Origin: Bacteroidaceae bacterium
Lineage (GTDB): Bacteria > Bacteroidota > Bacteroidia > Bacteroidales > Bacteroidaceae
Length of the DNA stretch: 36,083 nt
Direction: 5' to 3'
Assembly (NCBI GenBank): GCA_017464345.1
Contig: JAFUAH010000016.1
Span: 1 to 36,083 of the forward strand
The translations under genes and the position numbers were made by a program. Positions 9,435-16,560 of this stretch are shown in pieces. Position 1 is the first letter of the stretch. The number at the start of each line of letters is the position of its first letter. The notes below the pieces were generated by a model. That model ran no database searches and was not told the DNA's origin. It saw only the letters and a program-made list of their open reading frames with translations.

Positions 9435-9474
9435 AAAGGCGGAGGTCAGGACATTGTGCCTGACTTCCGCCTTT
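9435..9474 (+). terminator. Intrinsic terminator after the plus-strand HTH pair
   Basis: AAAGGCGGAGGTCAGG pairs with CCTGACTTCCGCCTTT (16 positions, one G-U in plus-strand RNA) around an 8-base loop, with TTTT at its end. It lies between convergent genes (the HTH gene ends at 9428, the RhuM-like gene at 9479) and may work less well in the other direction. Confidence 0.8.
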
Positions 9475-9478
9475 TGTC

Positions 9479-9850
9479 CTACGATGAGCAGAAGGAACTC
9501 CTGCCGAGCGTCAGAATGTAGGAGATGCCGCCGCCCGCAGGCTTGTCGGTGAGCCTCGTCAGCAGCCACTTGCGGAACAGGTCCGTATAGCAGGTGTCTA
9601 TCCTGAAACTCACGGCGACAATCATTTCGAGGCTGTACACGTCGATGCTGACGACGGGACTCACGCGGTCGGTGCGCACGGCATCGCGCTCTTTCAGCAG
9701 TCCCGAGCGCAGCACACCCTTGATGGCGGTGTTGACGGCGGTGGCCGTGGTGTTGAAGATTTCGGCTATCTCGCCAGCCGTCATCCATACATTGTTTCCT
9801 GTCACGGAGAACGTCTTGCCCTCCACTTTGATGATGTTTCTCGTTGTCAT
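9479..9850 (-). CDS. RhuM-like small protein next to the integrase
   Basis: About 123 aa from MTTRNIIKVEGK. The segment VWMTAGEIAEIFNTTATAVNTAIKGVL resembles the N-terminal DNA-binding-like part of RhuM proteins, and DVYSLEMIVAVSFRIDTCYTDLFRKWL matches the RhuM pattern of YSLDMI-ILAIGFRV followed by a QFR-W helix. It lacks the C-terminal half of full RhuM proteins. The longer reading that begins at 9901 overlaps the integrase end and is less likely. It lies downstream of the integrase on the same strand. The function is unknown; a DNA-binding accessory role is a guess from the fold. Confidence 0.7.
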   Translation of the reverse strand: MTTRNIIKVEGKTFSVTGNNVWMTAGEIAEIFNTTATAVNTAIKGVLRSGLLKERDAVRTDRVSPVVSIDVYSLEMIVAVSFRIDTCYTDLFRKWLLTRLTDKPAGGGISYILTLGRSSFCSS

Positions 9851-9878
9851 AGTCGTTACTGTTTTCGTTACCTTATTA

Positions 9879-11111
9879 TTATATACTGCTGCAGATGGCA
9901 CTCTGCATCGTCCCCAGCTTCTCGGACAGGCGCTCCACGTCGCGGCTGATCTTCTCGCCCGTAATCTTGGCGTAAATCTGCGTCGTGCGGATGCTCTTGT
10001 GACCCAGCATCTTCGATACGGTCTCGATGGGCACGTCGTTGGAGAGGCAGATGGTCGTGGCGTAGGTGTGGCGGCTCATGTGCCAGGTCACGTTCTTGTC
10101 GATGCCGCTCAGCGCAGCCACCCGCTTCAATGCCGCGCGGCAGGTGTTGTAGTCGGCCACGGGCAGTATGCGTCCGTCCTTGCCCAGCCCCTTGTACTTC
10201 TCAATGATGTGCAGGGGTACGTCCAGCAGGCGGATGTCGCTCTCCACGCCGGTCTTCTGTCGCTTGGTCTTTATCCACAGGTGACCGTCGAAGGCAGTCT
10301 GTAGGTGCTGCTCCGTGAGGTTGCGCATGTCAATCCATGTCAGCCCCGTGAAGCAGCAGAACACGAACAGGTCGCGGATGACCTCGTAGCTTTTCCTCTT
10401 GAACGTCGTCGCAATCATCTTCTCAATGTCCTCGCGGGTGAGGAAGCCACGCTCCGTGTCCTCCTTCGTGATGCTGTAGGCATAGAACGGGTCGCGCTGC
10501 AGCCAGCCGTTGTTGATGGCCGTGTAGATGATGGCCTTGAAGGGCATCATGTACGTCCAGATGGTGTTGGTGCAGAGGCCCTTCTCCGTGCGCAGGAAAA
10601 TTTCGAAATCGGTGATGAAGGCGGGAGCCAGTTCCTTCAGCGCGATGTCGCTGACCTTGTAGCGCTGGCGGATGAACTCTTCCAGATGCTTATACACGAT
10701 GCCGTATTTCAGATAGCTCCGCTCGCTCTTCATCTTGCCCACCTGTTTCAGATAGTCCTCGTTGTGCTGACGGAACACGGCCAGCAGTGTCTTGTGCGTC
10801 ATGCCCATGCCGAGATATACGTTGCGCACCTTCTCGGCAGTCACATAACTGTCGTTGTCCACGACCTCCTGATAAGCCTTGTTGATGCCCACGCGGATTT
10901 TGTCGAGCGCACGGTTACCCTCCACGGCGGCCTGACTGCGCCCGGCAAGTCTGCCCAATTCCACGCTCCACATTTTTTCCTCCACGTCCAGCTTGCAACT
11001 GAACTGGCACACCTTCCCGTTCACCGTAATACGGCACATCACTGGAATCAGTCCGTTCTTTTTCGGCGCATTGCGCTTGAGGTAGAACAGCACCTTGAAA
11101 GTTGATCTCAT
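9879..11111 (-). CDS. IntDOT-like tyrosine recombinase (ICE integrase)
   Basis: 410 aa, against 411 for IntDOT. It has an N-terminal arm-binding domain (1-100), a SAM-like core-binding domain (about 105-205) and a catalytic domain (about 220-410). Visible active-site residues are R284 and K286 (TKRQKT), H344 and R347 (HMSRH), H371 (LGHKS) and nucleophile Y380 (TTQIYAK). The usual first arginine is absent: the motif reads TGLTWIDMRNL with T258 at that place. IntDOT also lacks this arginine (serine there) and still recombines. It integrates and, with Xis factors, excises the element. Transcription likely starts from TAATTTTG at 11133-11140. Confidence 0.95.
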   Translation of the reverse strand: MRSTFKVLFYLKRNAPKKNGLIPVMCRITVNGKVCQFSCKLDVEEKMWSVELGRLAGRSQAAVEGNRALDKIRVGINKAYQEVVDNDSYVTAEKVRNVYLGMGMTHKTLLAVFRQHNEDYLKQVGKMKSERSYLKYGIVYKHLEEFIRQRYKVSDIALKELAPAFITDFEIFLRTEKGLCTNTIWTYMMPFKAIIYTAINNGWLQRDPFYAYSITKEDTERGFLTREDIEKMIATTFKRKSYEVIRDLFVFCCFTGLTWIDMRNLTEQHLQTAFDGHLWIKTKRQKTGVESDIRLLDVPLHIIEKYKGLGKDGRILPVADYNTCRAALKRVAALSGIDKNVTWHMSRHTYATTICLSNDVPIETVSKMLGHKSIRTTQIYAKITGEKISRDVERLSEKLGTMQSAICSSI

Positions 11112-11112
11112 A

Positions 11113-11152
11113 CTCTACATTTTTTTAGTTTGCAAAATTATTCCTTGTAGAG
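11113..11152 (-). promoter_or_regulatory. Integrase promoter with flanking inverted repeat
   Basis: On the minus strand TAATTTTG (11133-11140) fits the Bacteroidetes -7 box, 22 bases before the integrase ATG at 11111. It is bracketed by CTCTACA (11113-11119) and TGTAGAG (11146-11152), a perfect 7-bp inverted repeat. This layout suits an operator or recombinase arm-type sites. From 11153 to 11455 I see no gene; that stretch is AT-rich, as ICE ends usually are. Confidence 0.5.
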
Positions 11153-11455
11153 TTGAAAGCCAAAAACGAAATATAGAAGAACGGTGAAAACAAATCACGG
11201 TCGTTACTTTTTACAGTCCGTCACCCTGATTGTTATAGTCCCAGCCACTCAAAAGCCCTGTAGAATCAGCCTTTTTCCTACTCCGGGCACCTTCCTTTCC
11301 GTTATGCTTTTGGTAACGCAATAGTAACGAAACTCTGTCCTAACCTGTCTTTTTTGTGGCTTCACCTGTCCATCTTCGCATCAGGCCCAAATCATAAAAA
11401 TCCCTTTATTTTTAGTGATTTAACCCCATTTTTCACCATATCTCGAATTTTTGTT

Positions 11456-11465
11456 GTATCTTTGC
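11456..11465 (+). promoter_or_regulatory. nadC -7 promoter box that doubles as a CTnDOT-type attachment core
   Basis: GTATCTTTGC fits both the CTnDOT att core GTAnnTTTGC and the Bacteroidetes -7 box TAnnTTTG (11457-11464). It lies 28 bases before the nadC ATG and about 345 bases beyond the integrase start. If it is the crossover site, the upstream -33 region of nadC now comes from the ICE end. This is inferred from known IntDOT site preference. Confidence 0.6.
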
Positions 11466-11493
11466 AAGGAATAGTAATTAAACTCTTTTTATT

Positions 11494-12372
11494 ATGCTAA
11501 GCGTTAGTGAATTGAACGACCGCCTGATAGACCTCGCTTTTGCCGAGGATATTGGCGACGGAGACCATACCACATTGTGCTGCATTCCTGCTGACCAGAT
11601 GGGGGAGAGCAAGTTGTTAATCAAGGAAGAGGGCATTTTTGCCGGCGTGGAGATTGCCAAGCAGGTGTTCCACCGCTTCGACCCCACGATGGAGGTGGAA
11701 GTTTATATCAAGGACGGTGTACACGTGAAGCCGGGCGATATCGTGATGTCGGTAAAGGGCAAGGAGCAAAGCCTCCTGCAGACAGAGCGCCTGATGCTGA
11801 ATATCCTGCAACGCATGTCGGGCATTGCCACGATGACCCACAAGTACCAGCAGGCGCTCATCGATGCCGGCACGAAGACCCGCGTGCTGGACACCCGCAA
11901 GACGACGCCCGGAATGCGCATGTTGGAGAAGGAAGCCGTGAAGATTGGCGGCGGCATGAACCACCGCATCGGACTCTTTGACATGATACTGCTGAAGGAC
12001 AACCACATCGACTTCTGTGGCGGCGTGCACAACGCCATCTCCCGAGCCAAGCAGTACTGCAAAGCCCAGGGCAAGGACCTGAAGATAGAGTGCGAGGTGC
12101 GCGACTTCAAGGAATTGGAGCAGGCGCTGGCCGAAGGTTGCGACCGCATCATGTTCGACAACTTCACGCCCGAGGACACTCGGAAGGCCGTGGAGATGGT
12201 GGCTGGCCGAGCCGAGACGGAAAGCAGCGGCGGCATCACCTACGACACCATGATACCCTACGCCAAGGCTGGAGTCGATTTCATCTCCTTCGGTGCCCTG
12301 ACCCACTCGGTGAAGGGCCTCGACATGAGTTTCAAGGCCGCGGGGAGCGATAAATTGAAGATTAAAAATTAA
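11494..12372 (+). CDS. nadC: Nicotinate-nucleotide pyrophosphorylase (carboxylating)
   Basis: 292 aa, the normal length for NadC (quinolinate phosphoribosyltransferase). It converts quinolinate and PRPP to nicotinate mononucleotide, CO2 and pyrophosphate in de novo NAD synthesis. Diagnostic segments are LNILQRMSGIAT, DTRKTTPGMRMLEKEAVKIGG, NHRIGLFDMILLKDNHI and, near the end, FISFGALTHSVKGLDMSFK. The N-terminal half is the alpha/beta sandwich and the rest is the barrel. It follows a clear promoter at 11457-11464. The last residues (KLKIKN) and the stop are encoded by a 7-bp repeat tract that continues into the methylase start. Confidence 0.97.
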   Translation: MLSVSELNDRLIDLAFAEDIGDGDHTTLCCIPADQMGESKLLIKEEGIFAGVEIAKQVFHRFDPTMEVEVYIKDGVHVKPGDIVMSVKGKEQSLLQTERLMLNILQRMSGIATMTHKYQQALIDAGTKTRVLDTRKTTPGMRMLEKEAVKIGGGMNHRIGLFDMILLKDNHIDFCGGVHNAISRAKQYCKAQGKDLKIECEVRDFKELEQALAEGCDRIMFDNFTPEDTRKAVEMVAGRAETESSGGITYDTMIPYAKAGVDFISFGALTHSVKGLDMSFKAAGSDKLKIKN

Positions 12373-12377
12373 GAATG
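12355..12377 (+). repeat. AT-rich heptamer tract at the nadC/methylase junction
   Basis: TTGAAGA, TTAAAAA and TTAAGAA follow in register. The tract contains the nadC stop (12370-12372), and its end touches the methylase ATG (12375-12377). It belongs to the same 7-bp class seen at 27819, 30461 and 33866. Confidence 0.6.
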
Positions 12378-13931
12378 AAGCAGAAGAACAGATACGGACA
12401 ATATTTCACGGAGCCGGTGATGGCAGACTTTATGGTCTCGCTGATAAGGCATCCGCATGATGCCCGTATTTTGGAACCGTCCTGTGGAAAAGGTGTCTTT
12501 CTGGATAAACTGGCAGACTACGGTTTCGGTGATGTCTCTGCTTATGAAATAGATAAAAGCCTCTCATGCGCTCAGCCTTTTGTCCGATATGAGAGTTTCG
12601 TATCCTCCCCTCTGTCTGAGAAATACGATGTGGTTATAGGGAATCCGCCCTATATACGCTGGAAGAATCTGGAGAAAGAACTGAAAGACGAACTTTTGAC
12701 AAATAGTCTTTGGAATAGATTCTTCAATAGCCTCTGTGATTATCTGTTTATATTTATTCTCAAGAGCATAGAGCAATTGAACGATGGGGGAGAACTCGTC
12801 TTTATTTGCTCAGACTATTGGATGAATACCACACATTCACAGACACTGCGAAACTATATGTGTCAAAATGGATATTTCGAACGCATATACCATTTCAAGG
12901 AGGCACCACTATTTGAGAAAGTATGTGCCTCGTTCGTCATATTCCGCTATATAAAGTCTGCTGAACGGAAACCGGCCATAGAACTTTTCTCTTATAATCA
13001 GAGAGGAAAACCGACAAAAGAGGAACTTACAAGCGGAACCTGTTTCACACGCCAAGAAATACCTCAGTTTGCAGCCAACCGGCGATGGCTCTTTGCCACG
13101 GAAGAGGTGCAGCGAGACTTGGATGCTTTTGAGAATGCCTGTATTAAAGAAGACAATCTGTTTGCATCCGAATTGTCGCGCTTGGGGGATGTGTGTGACA
13201 TTGGTAACGGAATGGTATCGGGAATGGATGCTGCTTTTAAAGTGCGCAGGGACGAAGAGATACAGTTTAATGAAAATGAGCGCAAATGCCTGATAAACGT
13301 GCTGAAGGCAAAGAACCTGAATAGTTACACCTATCTGTCATCAGATAAGTATATCTATGTTCCATCGGATATATCAGAAGAGACGTTTAATAAGGAATAT
13401 CCCCACTTTGCCAGTCATTTTGAGCCACATCGCGACGGCCTGAGTAAACGGTACAGTTATGGGCGCGATTTGCCATACTGGGAGTTTGCCTTCCCCCGTA
13501 GCAAGAGCCTGTTTGAACGTAAATGTCCAAAGATATTTATTCCATGTAAGGAACGTATTTCCCATAAATCATACTTCCGTTTTTGTTATTCCCCGGAAGG
13601 ATTCTATCCGCTGCAGGACGTTACGGGCATTGTCCCCAAGAAAGAGTGCAGGGAAACGGTGGAGTACGTACTTGCCTATTTAAACCTTCCGTGCGTGTTT
13701 GTCTGGCTTAAATACAATGGCATCGTCAAGGGGGAAATCGTTGAATTCTCGGAATCTCCGATAGCCAGCATTCCCTACATGCGGATAGACTGGAAAAATG
13801 AGCGAGAGACATCTTTGCACGACAATATAACCTGGGAGACAAAGCAATATCTTCAGGATAAGGACGAGAGACATCGGGAGGTTATAAACAATCTATTTAA
13901 CCAGTTGTTCTATGAGAAGAGTAAACTTTGA
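12375..13931 (+). CDS. Type II N6-adenine DNA methyltransferase (HincII-type system)
   Basis: 518 aa, gamma-class amino-methyltransferase order: motif X-like QYFTEP (9-14), motif I EPSCGKGVF (34-42) for S-adenosylmethionine, motif IV GNPPYIRW (89-96) with catalytic NPPY, then a C-terminal recognition region (about 250-500). It resembles TaqI/HincII-type enzymes that protect host DNA. Its partner is the overlapping HincII-like endonuclease, so methylation of the adenine in GTYRAC is predicted. The gene starts two bases after nadC and may share its transcript. Base composition is visibly AT-richer than in neighbouring housekeeping genes, a sign of transfer. No controller gene is present. Confidence 0.92.
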   Translation: MKQKNRYGQYFTEPVMADFMVSLIRHPHDARILEPSCGKGVFLDKLADYGFGDVSAYEIDKSLSCAQPFVRYESFVSSPLSEKYDVVIGNPPYIRWKNLEKELKDELLTNSLWNRFFNSLCDYLFIFILKSIEQLNDGGELVFICSDYWMNTTHSQTLRNYMCQNGYFERIYHFKEAPLFEKVCASFVIFRYIKSAERKPAIELFSYNQRGKPTKEELTSGTCFTRQEIPQFAANRRWLFATEEVQRDLDAFENACIKEDNLFASELSRLGDVCDIGNGMVSGMDAAFKVRRDEEIQFNENERKCLINVLKAKNLNSYTYLSSDKYIYVPSDISEETFNKEYPHFASHFEPHRDGLSKRYSYGRDLPYWEFAFPRSKSLFERKCPKIFIPCKERISHKSYFRFCYSPEGFYPLQDVTGIVPKKECRETVEYVLAYLNLPCVFVWLKYNGIVKGEIVEFSESPIASIPYMRIDWKNERETSLHDNITWETKQYLQDKDERHREVINNLFNQLFYEKSKL

Positions 13932-14688
13932 TTCTTTGTTGGTTGCTATGCGGGGTAGGGAAGTGGAGCGCCCTAACCGTGCATCGGGCGGAACTCTGTC
14001 CGGCCATGCAACTGGTGAACCGTTCGAGAAAAGCGTTTACCACATACTAAAGCAAAGTTATCCTTCGGCTATATTCAAGCAATACGAGTTTCTGAACGAC
14101 TTATATACAAAGAATCCGAAAGTCATTTCTGTACGTGACAGATATGCCTTGTTGGACTCACCGACCGTGCTATTCCTCATTAGCAGAGGTGATAAGGCAA
14201 CAAAAGAATGGTCCTTGGATCATTTGTTTGAAGAGAAGCAAAACGATACGGCGGATATCCTTTTTCGCAAGGATGGGTATTATGACCTTATAGATGTAAA
14301 AACACGCAACATCGTGAAAGATGCCCAAGCCCCTAACATCATATCGGCATATAAGTTGGCAAGAACATGTGCGTTGATGATAGACAATGAGGAATATGAC
14401 ACGTTTGGGATGAAGTATATAGGGATTGACTGGGAAGAAAATGGCGATAATCTGAGGTGTACCGATGCACATTTTGGCGATTTATTCCTAGCCAATCCAG
14501 ACACCCTATACATTAATTGGTCTGCTGGCCTACAAGTCCAATTCCACGTCTGTGACTTGGATCAGTCCTGGCAAGGAAGTCGGGAAGAATGGGCGCGAGT
14601 ATATCTGAGCATGTTTGTGAGAAGTGCAGAGCATCGGTGCCAGTATATGAGAGATAGGTTTATAATGCCTTTTGTCAAATATTTGTAA
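13912..14688 (+). CDS. HincII-family type II restriction endonuclease
   Basis: 258 aa, close to the length of HincII. Nearly every HincII landmark is present: GTLSGHATGEPFEK, FKQYEFLNDLYTKNP, LFEEKQNDTADIL, DVKTRNIVKDAQAPNIISAYKLA and DLDQSWQGSREEWA. By alignment from memory, D115, D128 and K130 correspond to catalytic D114, D127 and K129. Q139 and N142 match Q138 and N141, residues at the DNA interface at the centre of the site. The predicted target is GTYRAC, cut bluntly. The start overlaps the methylase end by 20 bases, a common restriction-modification arrangement. The specificity is inferred, not shown. Confidence 0.93.
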   Translation: MRRVNFDSLLVAMRGREVERPNRASGGTLSGHATGEPFEKSVYHILKQSYPSAIFKQYEFLNDLYTKNPKVISVRDRYALLDSPTVLFLISRGDKATKEWSLDHLFEEKQNDTADILFRKDGYYDLIDVKTRNIVKDAQAPNIISAYKLARTCALMIDNEEYDTFGMKYIGIDWEENGDNLRCTDAHFGDLFLANPDTLYINWSAGLQVQFHVCDLDQSWQGSREEWARVYLSMFVRSAEHRCQYMRDRFIMPFVKYL

Positions 14689-14708
14689 ATAAAATAAATA
14701 CAGAATAT

Positions 14709-16357
14709 ATGAAGAAAAGACTTTTTATTTTATTCTTGGGAGTATTAACTTTCAACTTTCAACTTTCAACTCTGCTCTTGCCTGCACGAACCTGATAGTC
14801 GGCAAGAAAGCATCGGCCGATGGCAGCGTGATTGTAACCTATTCGAGCGACGACTACGGGGCTTACGGTTTCCTCTTCTACCAGAAGGGCGGCAAGCACC
14901 AGCCGGGCGAGATGCGCAAACTCTATCACTACGAGTCGAACAACTATCTGGGTGAAATCCCCGAAGCCGATTCCACCTTTGCCGTTATCGGCCTGACCAA
15001 CGAACACCAGGTGACCATCCACGAAACCACGTGGGGCGGTCGCGAGGAACTGGCCGACTCGACCGGCCTCTTCGACTATGGAAGCCTGATGCAGGTGACC
15101 CTCCAGCGTGCACGCACGGCTCGCGAGGCCCTGAAGATAATGACCGACCTCGTGGCTCAGTACGGCTACCAGAGCGAGGGCGAGTCGTTCACCATTGCCG
15201 ACCCCAACGAGGTGTGGGTGATGGACATGATAGGCAAGGGCCCCGGCGGCGGCGCTCCCGTTTGGGCGGCCGTGCGCATCCCCGACGACTGCATCTCTGG
15301 CCATGCCAACCAAAGCCGCATCCACCAGTTCCCCCTCAAGGACAAGGAGAACTGCATCTACTCGAAGGATGTCATCACGTTTGCCAAGAAGAAGGGTTAC
15401 TTCTCGGGCAAGGATAAGGACTTCTCCTTTGCCGATGCCTACAATCCCCTGGACTTCGGCGGCGCGCGCTATTGCGAGGCTCGCGTGTGGAGTTTCTTCA
15501 ACAAGTGGGGCAGTGAGGACATGTCGAAGTACCTCAAGTATGCCATGGGCGAAGACCTCAATGCCGAACCGTTCCCCCTCTACATGAAGCCCAAGAAACT
15601 GCTCTCGGTGCAGGACGTGAAGGACATGATGCGCGACCACTACGAAGGCACGCCGATGGAGATTCAGAGCGACCTTGGCATGGGCCCGTGGGAGATGCCT
15701 TACCGCCCCACGCCGCTGACGTGGGAGGTCGACGGCAAGAAGTATTTCAACGAACGCCCCATCTCCACCCAGCAGGCCAGTTGCATCTACGTGGCGCAGA
15801 TGCGTTCGTGGTTGCCCGACTACGTGGGCGGTGTGCTGTGGTTCGGCAACGACGATGCCAACATGGTGGCCATGGTGCCCATCTACTGCTGCACTGTGGA
15901 TGCCCCCGAGTGCTTCAACGAGCGGACGGGCGACACGTTCACCTTCTCCTTCAAGAGTGCCTACTGGATGCAAAACTGGGTGGCCAACATGGTCTATCTG
16001 CGCTATTCGTTGCTCTTCCCCGAACTGGCGAAGGTGCGCGACGGCTTGGAGAGCGAATTTAATCGTCTGCAGCCGGAAGTGGAGAAGAATGCCCTCTCGA
16101 TGACTGAGGCTGAGGCTCGCAAGTACCTCTCGAACTACAGTTATATGCAGAGCGCGAAGATGATGGACGCGTGGATGAATCTCGCCCAGCACATTGTCGT
16201 TCGCTACAACGATATGGCCCAGAAGAAGATGGACGAGAACGGCCAGTGGCTGAAGACCCCCGGCGGCAATCAGGTTCCCGTCAGTCGTCCGGGCTATCCC
16301 GAACGCTACAGAAAGGCGATTGTGAAAGAAACAGGAGATAAATACCTTATTAAATAA
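14709..16357 (+). CDS. Secreted C69-family dipeptidase, frame broken by a 7-bp repeat
   Basis: The body (from about 14771) is a peptidase family C69 dipeptidase: CTNLIVGKKASADGSVIV, with the mature N-terminal Cys as nucleophile, then GLTNEHQVTIHETTW and NEVWVMDMIGKG. The ATG at 14709 opens a signal peptide (MKKRLFILFLGVL...), but three copies of ACTTTCA at 14748-14768 put the two halves in different frames, and the upstream frame stops after 28 codons. With one copy the peptide would read ...GVLTFNSALA before Cys21; with four copies an intact 551-aa protein also results. As written the product is off. Alternatively translation could start internally at GTG 14828, but that would lose the catalytic Cys and the export signal. 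Confidence 0.85.
14748..14771 (+). repeat. ACTTTCA heptamer, three copies plus ACT, in a signal peptide
   Basis: Copies lie at 14748, 14755 and 14762, with a partial unit at 14769. The unit length is not a multiple of three, so each copy shifts the frame. The same heptamer recurs on the coding strand of uvrA at the right edge of the window. Confidence 0.9.
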
Positions 16358-16360
16358 TAG

Positions 16361-16536
16361 AATGGAAGGGAAGTTAAAAGGGAGTTAAAGGGAAGTTCTT
16401 GGACGAGCCAAGCGGCAAAACCGAGCGAAAAGGACGAATGTATTAGACTGATTGAAAGCATTATCATTGAAAAATTATCGATTATCAATCGTAAATAGTG
16501 TCGTCCCTTTAACTTCCCTTTAACTTCCCTTCCATT
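16361..16536. repeat. Long inverted repeat between the C69 gene and pgm
   Basis: The left arm from 16361 begins AATGGAAGGGAAGTTAAA; the right arm (16505-16536) is its near-perfect reverse complement over about 31 bases, with a further CCCTTTAACTT unit after it. The arms are built of 10-11-bp units (AAGTTAAAGGG). The roughly 110 bases between them hold a small hairpin, CGATT-ATC-AATCG, and no gene. Confidence 0.75.
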
Positions 16537-16560
16537 CCCTTTAACTTCAAAATTTGTATT

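Larger units (their letters stand above)
1..11465. mobile_element. Integrase end of a CTnDOT-like integrative conjugative element (partial)
   Basis: The gene set and order match the integration/excision end of CTnDOT-family ICEs: a 410-aa IntDOT-like recombinase, small HTH proteins, an Orf3-like DUF3945/DUF4099 protein, topoisomerase III (Exc), a DUF1896 protein and a giant N6-methylase/helicase. The left boundary lies outside the window, so no second attachment site or conjugation genes are seen. The right boundary is inferred at the GTATCTTTGC sequence at 11456-11465, which fits the known CTnDOT core GTAnnTTTGC. The exact junction needs comparison with an unoccupied nadC locus. Confidence 0.85.

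Noticed and set aside
8667-9788. Minus-strand open frame of 373 codons
   Set aside because: It covers two plus-strand HTH genes and their control region; its translation is arginine/histidine-rich and unlike a protein.
14759-16192. Minus-strand open frame of 477 codons opposite the C69 gene
   Set aside because: The plus strand carries clear C69 peptidase motifs; this is an antisense shadow.
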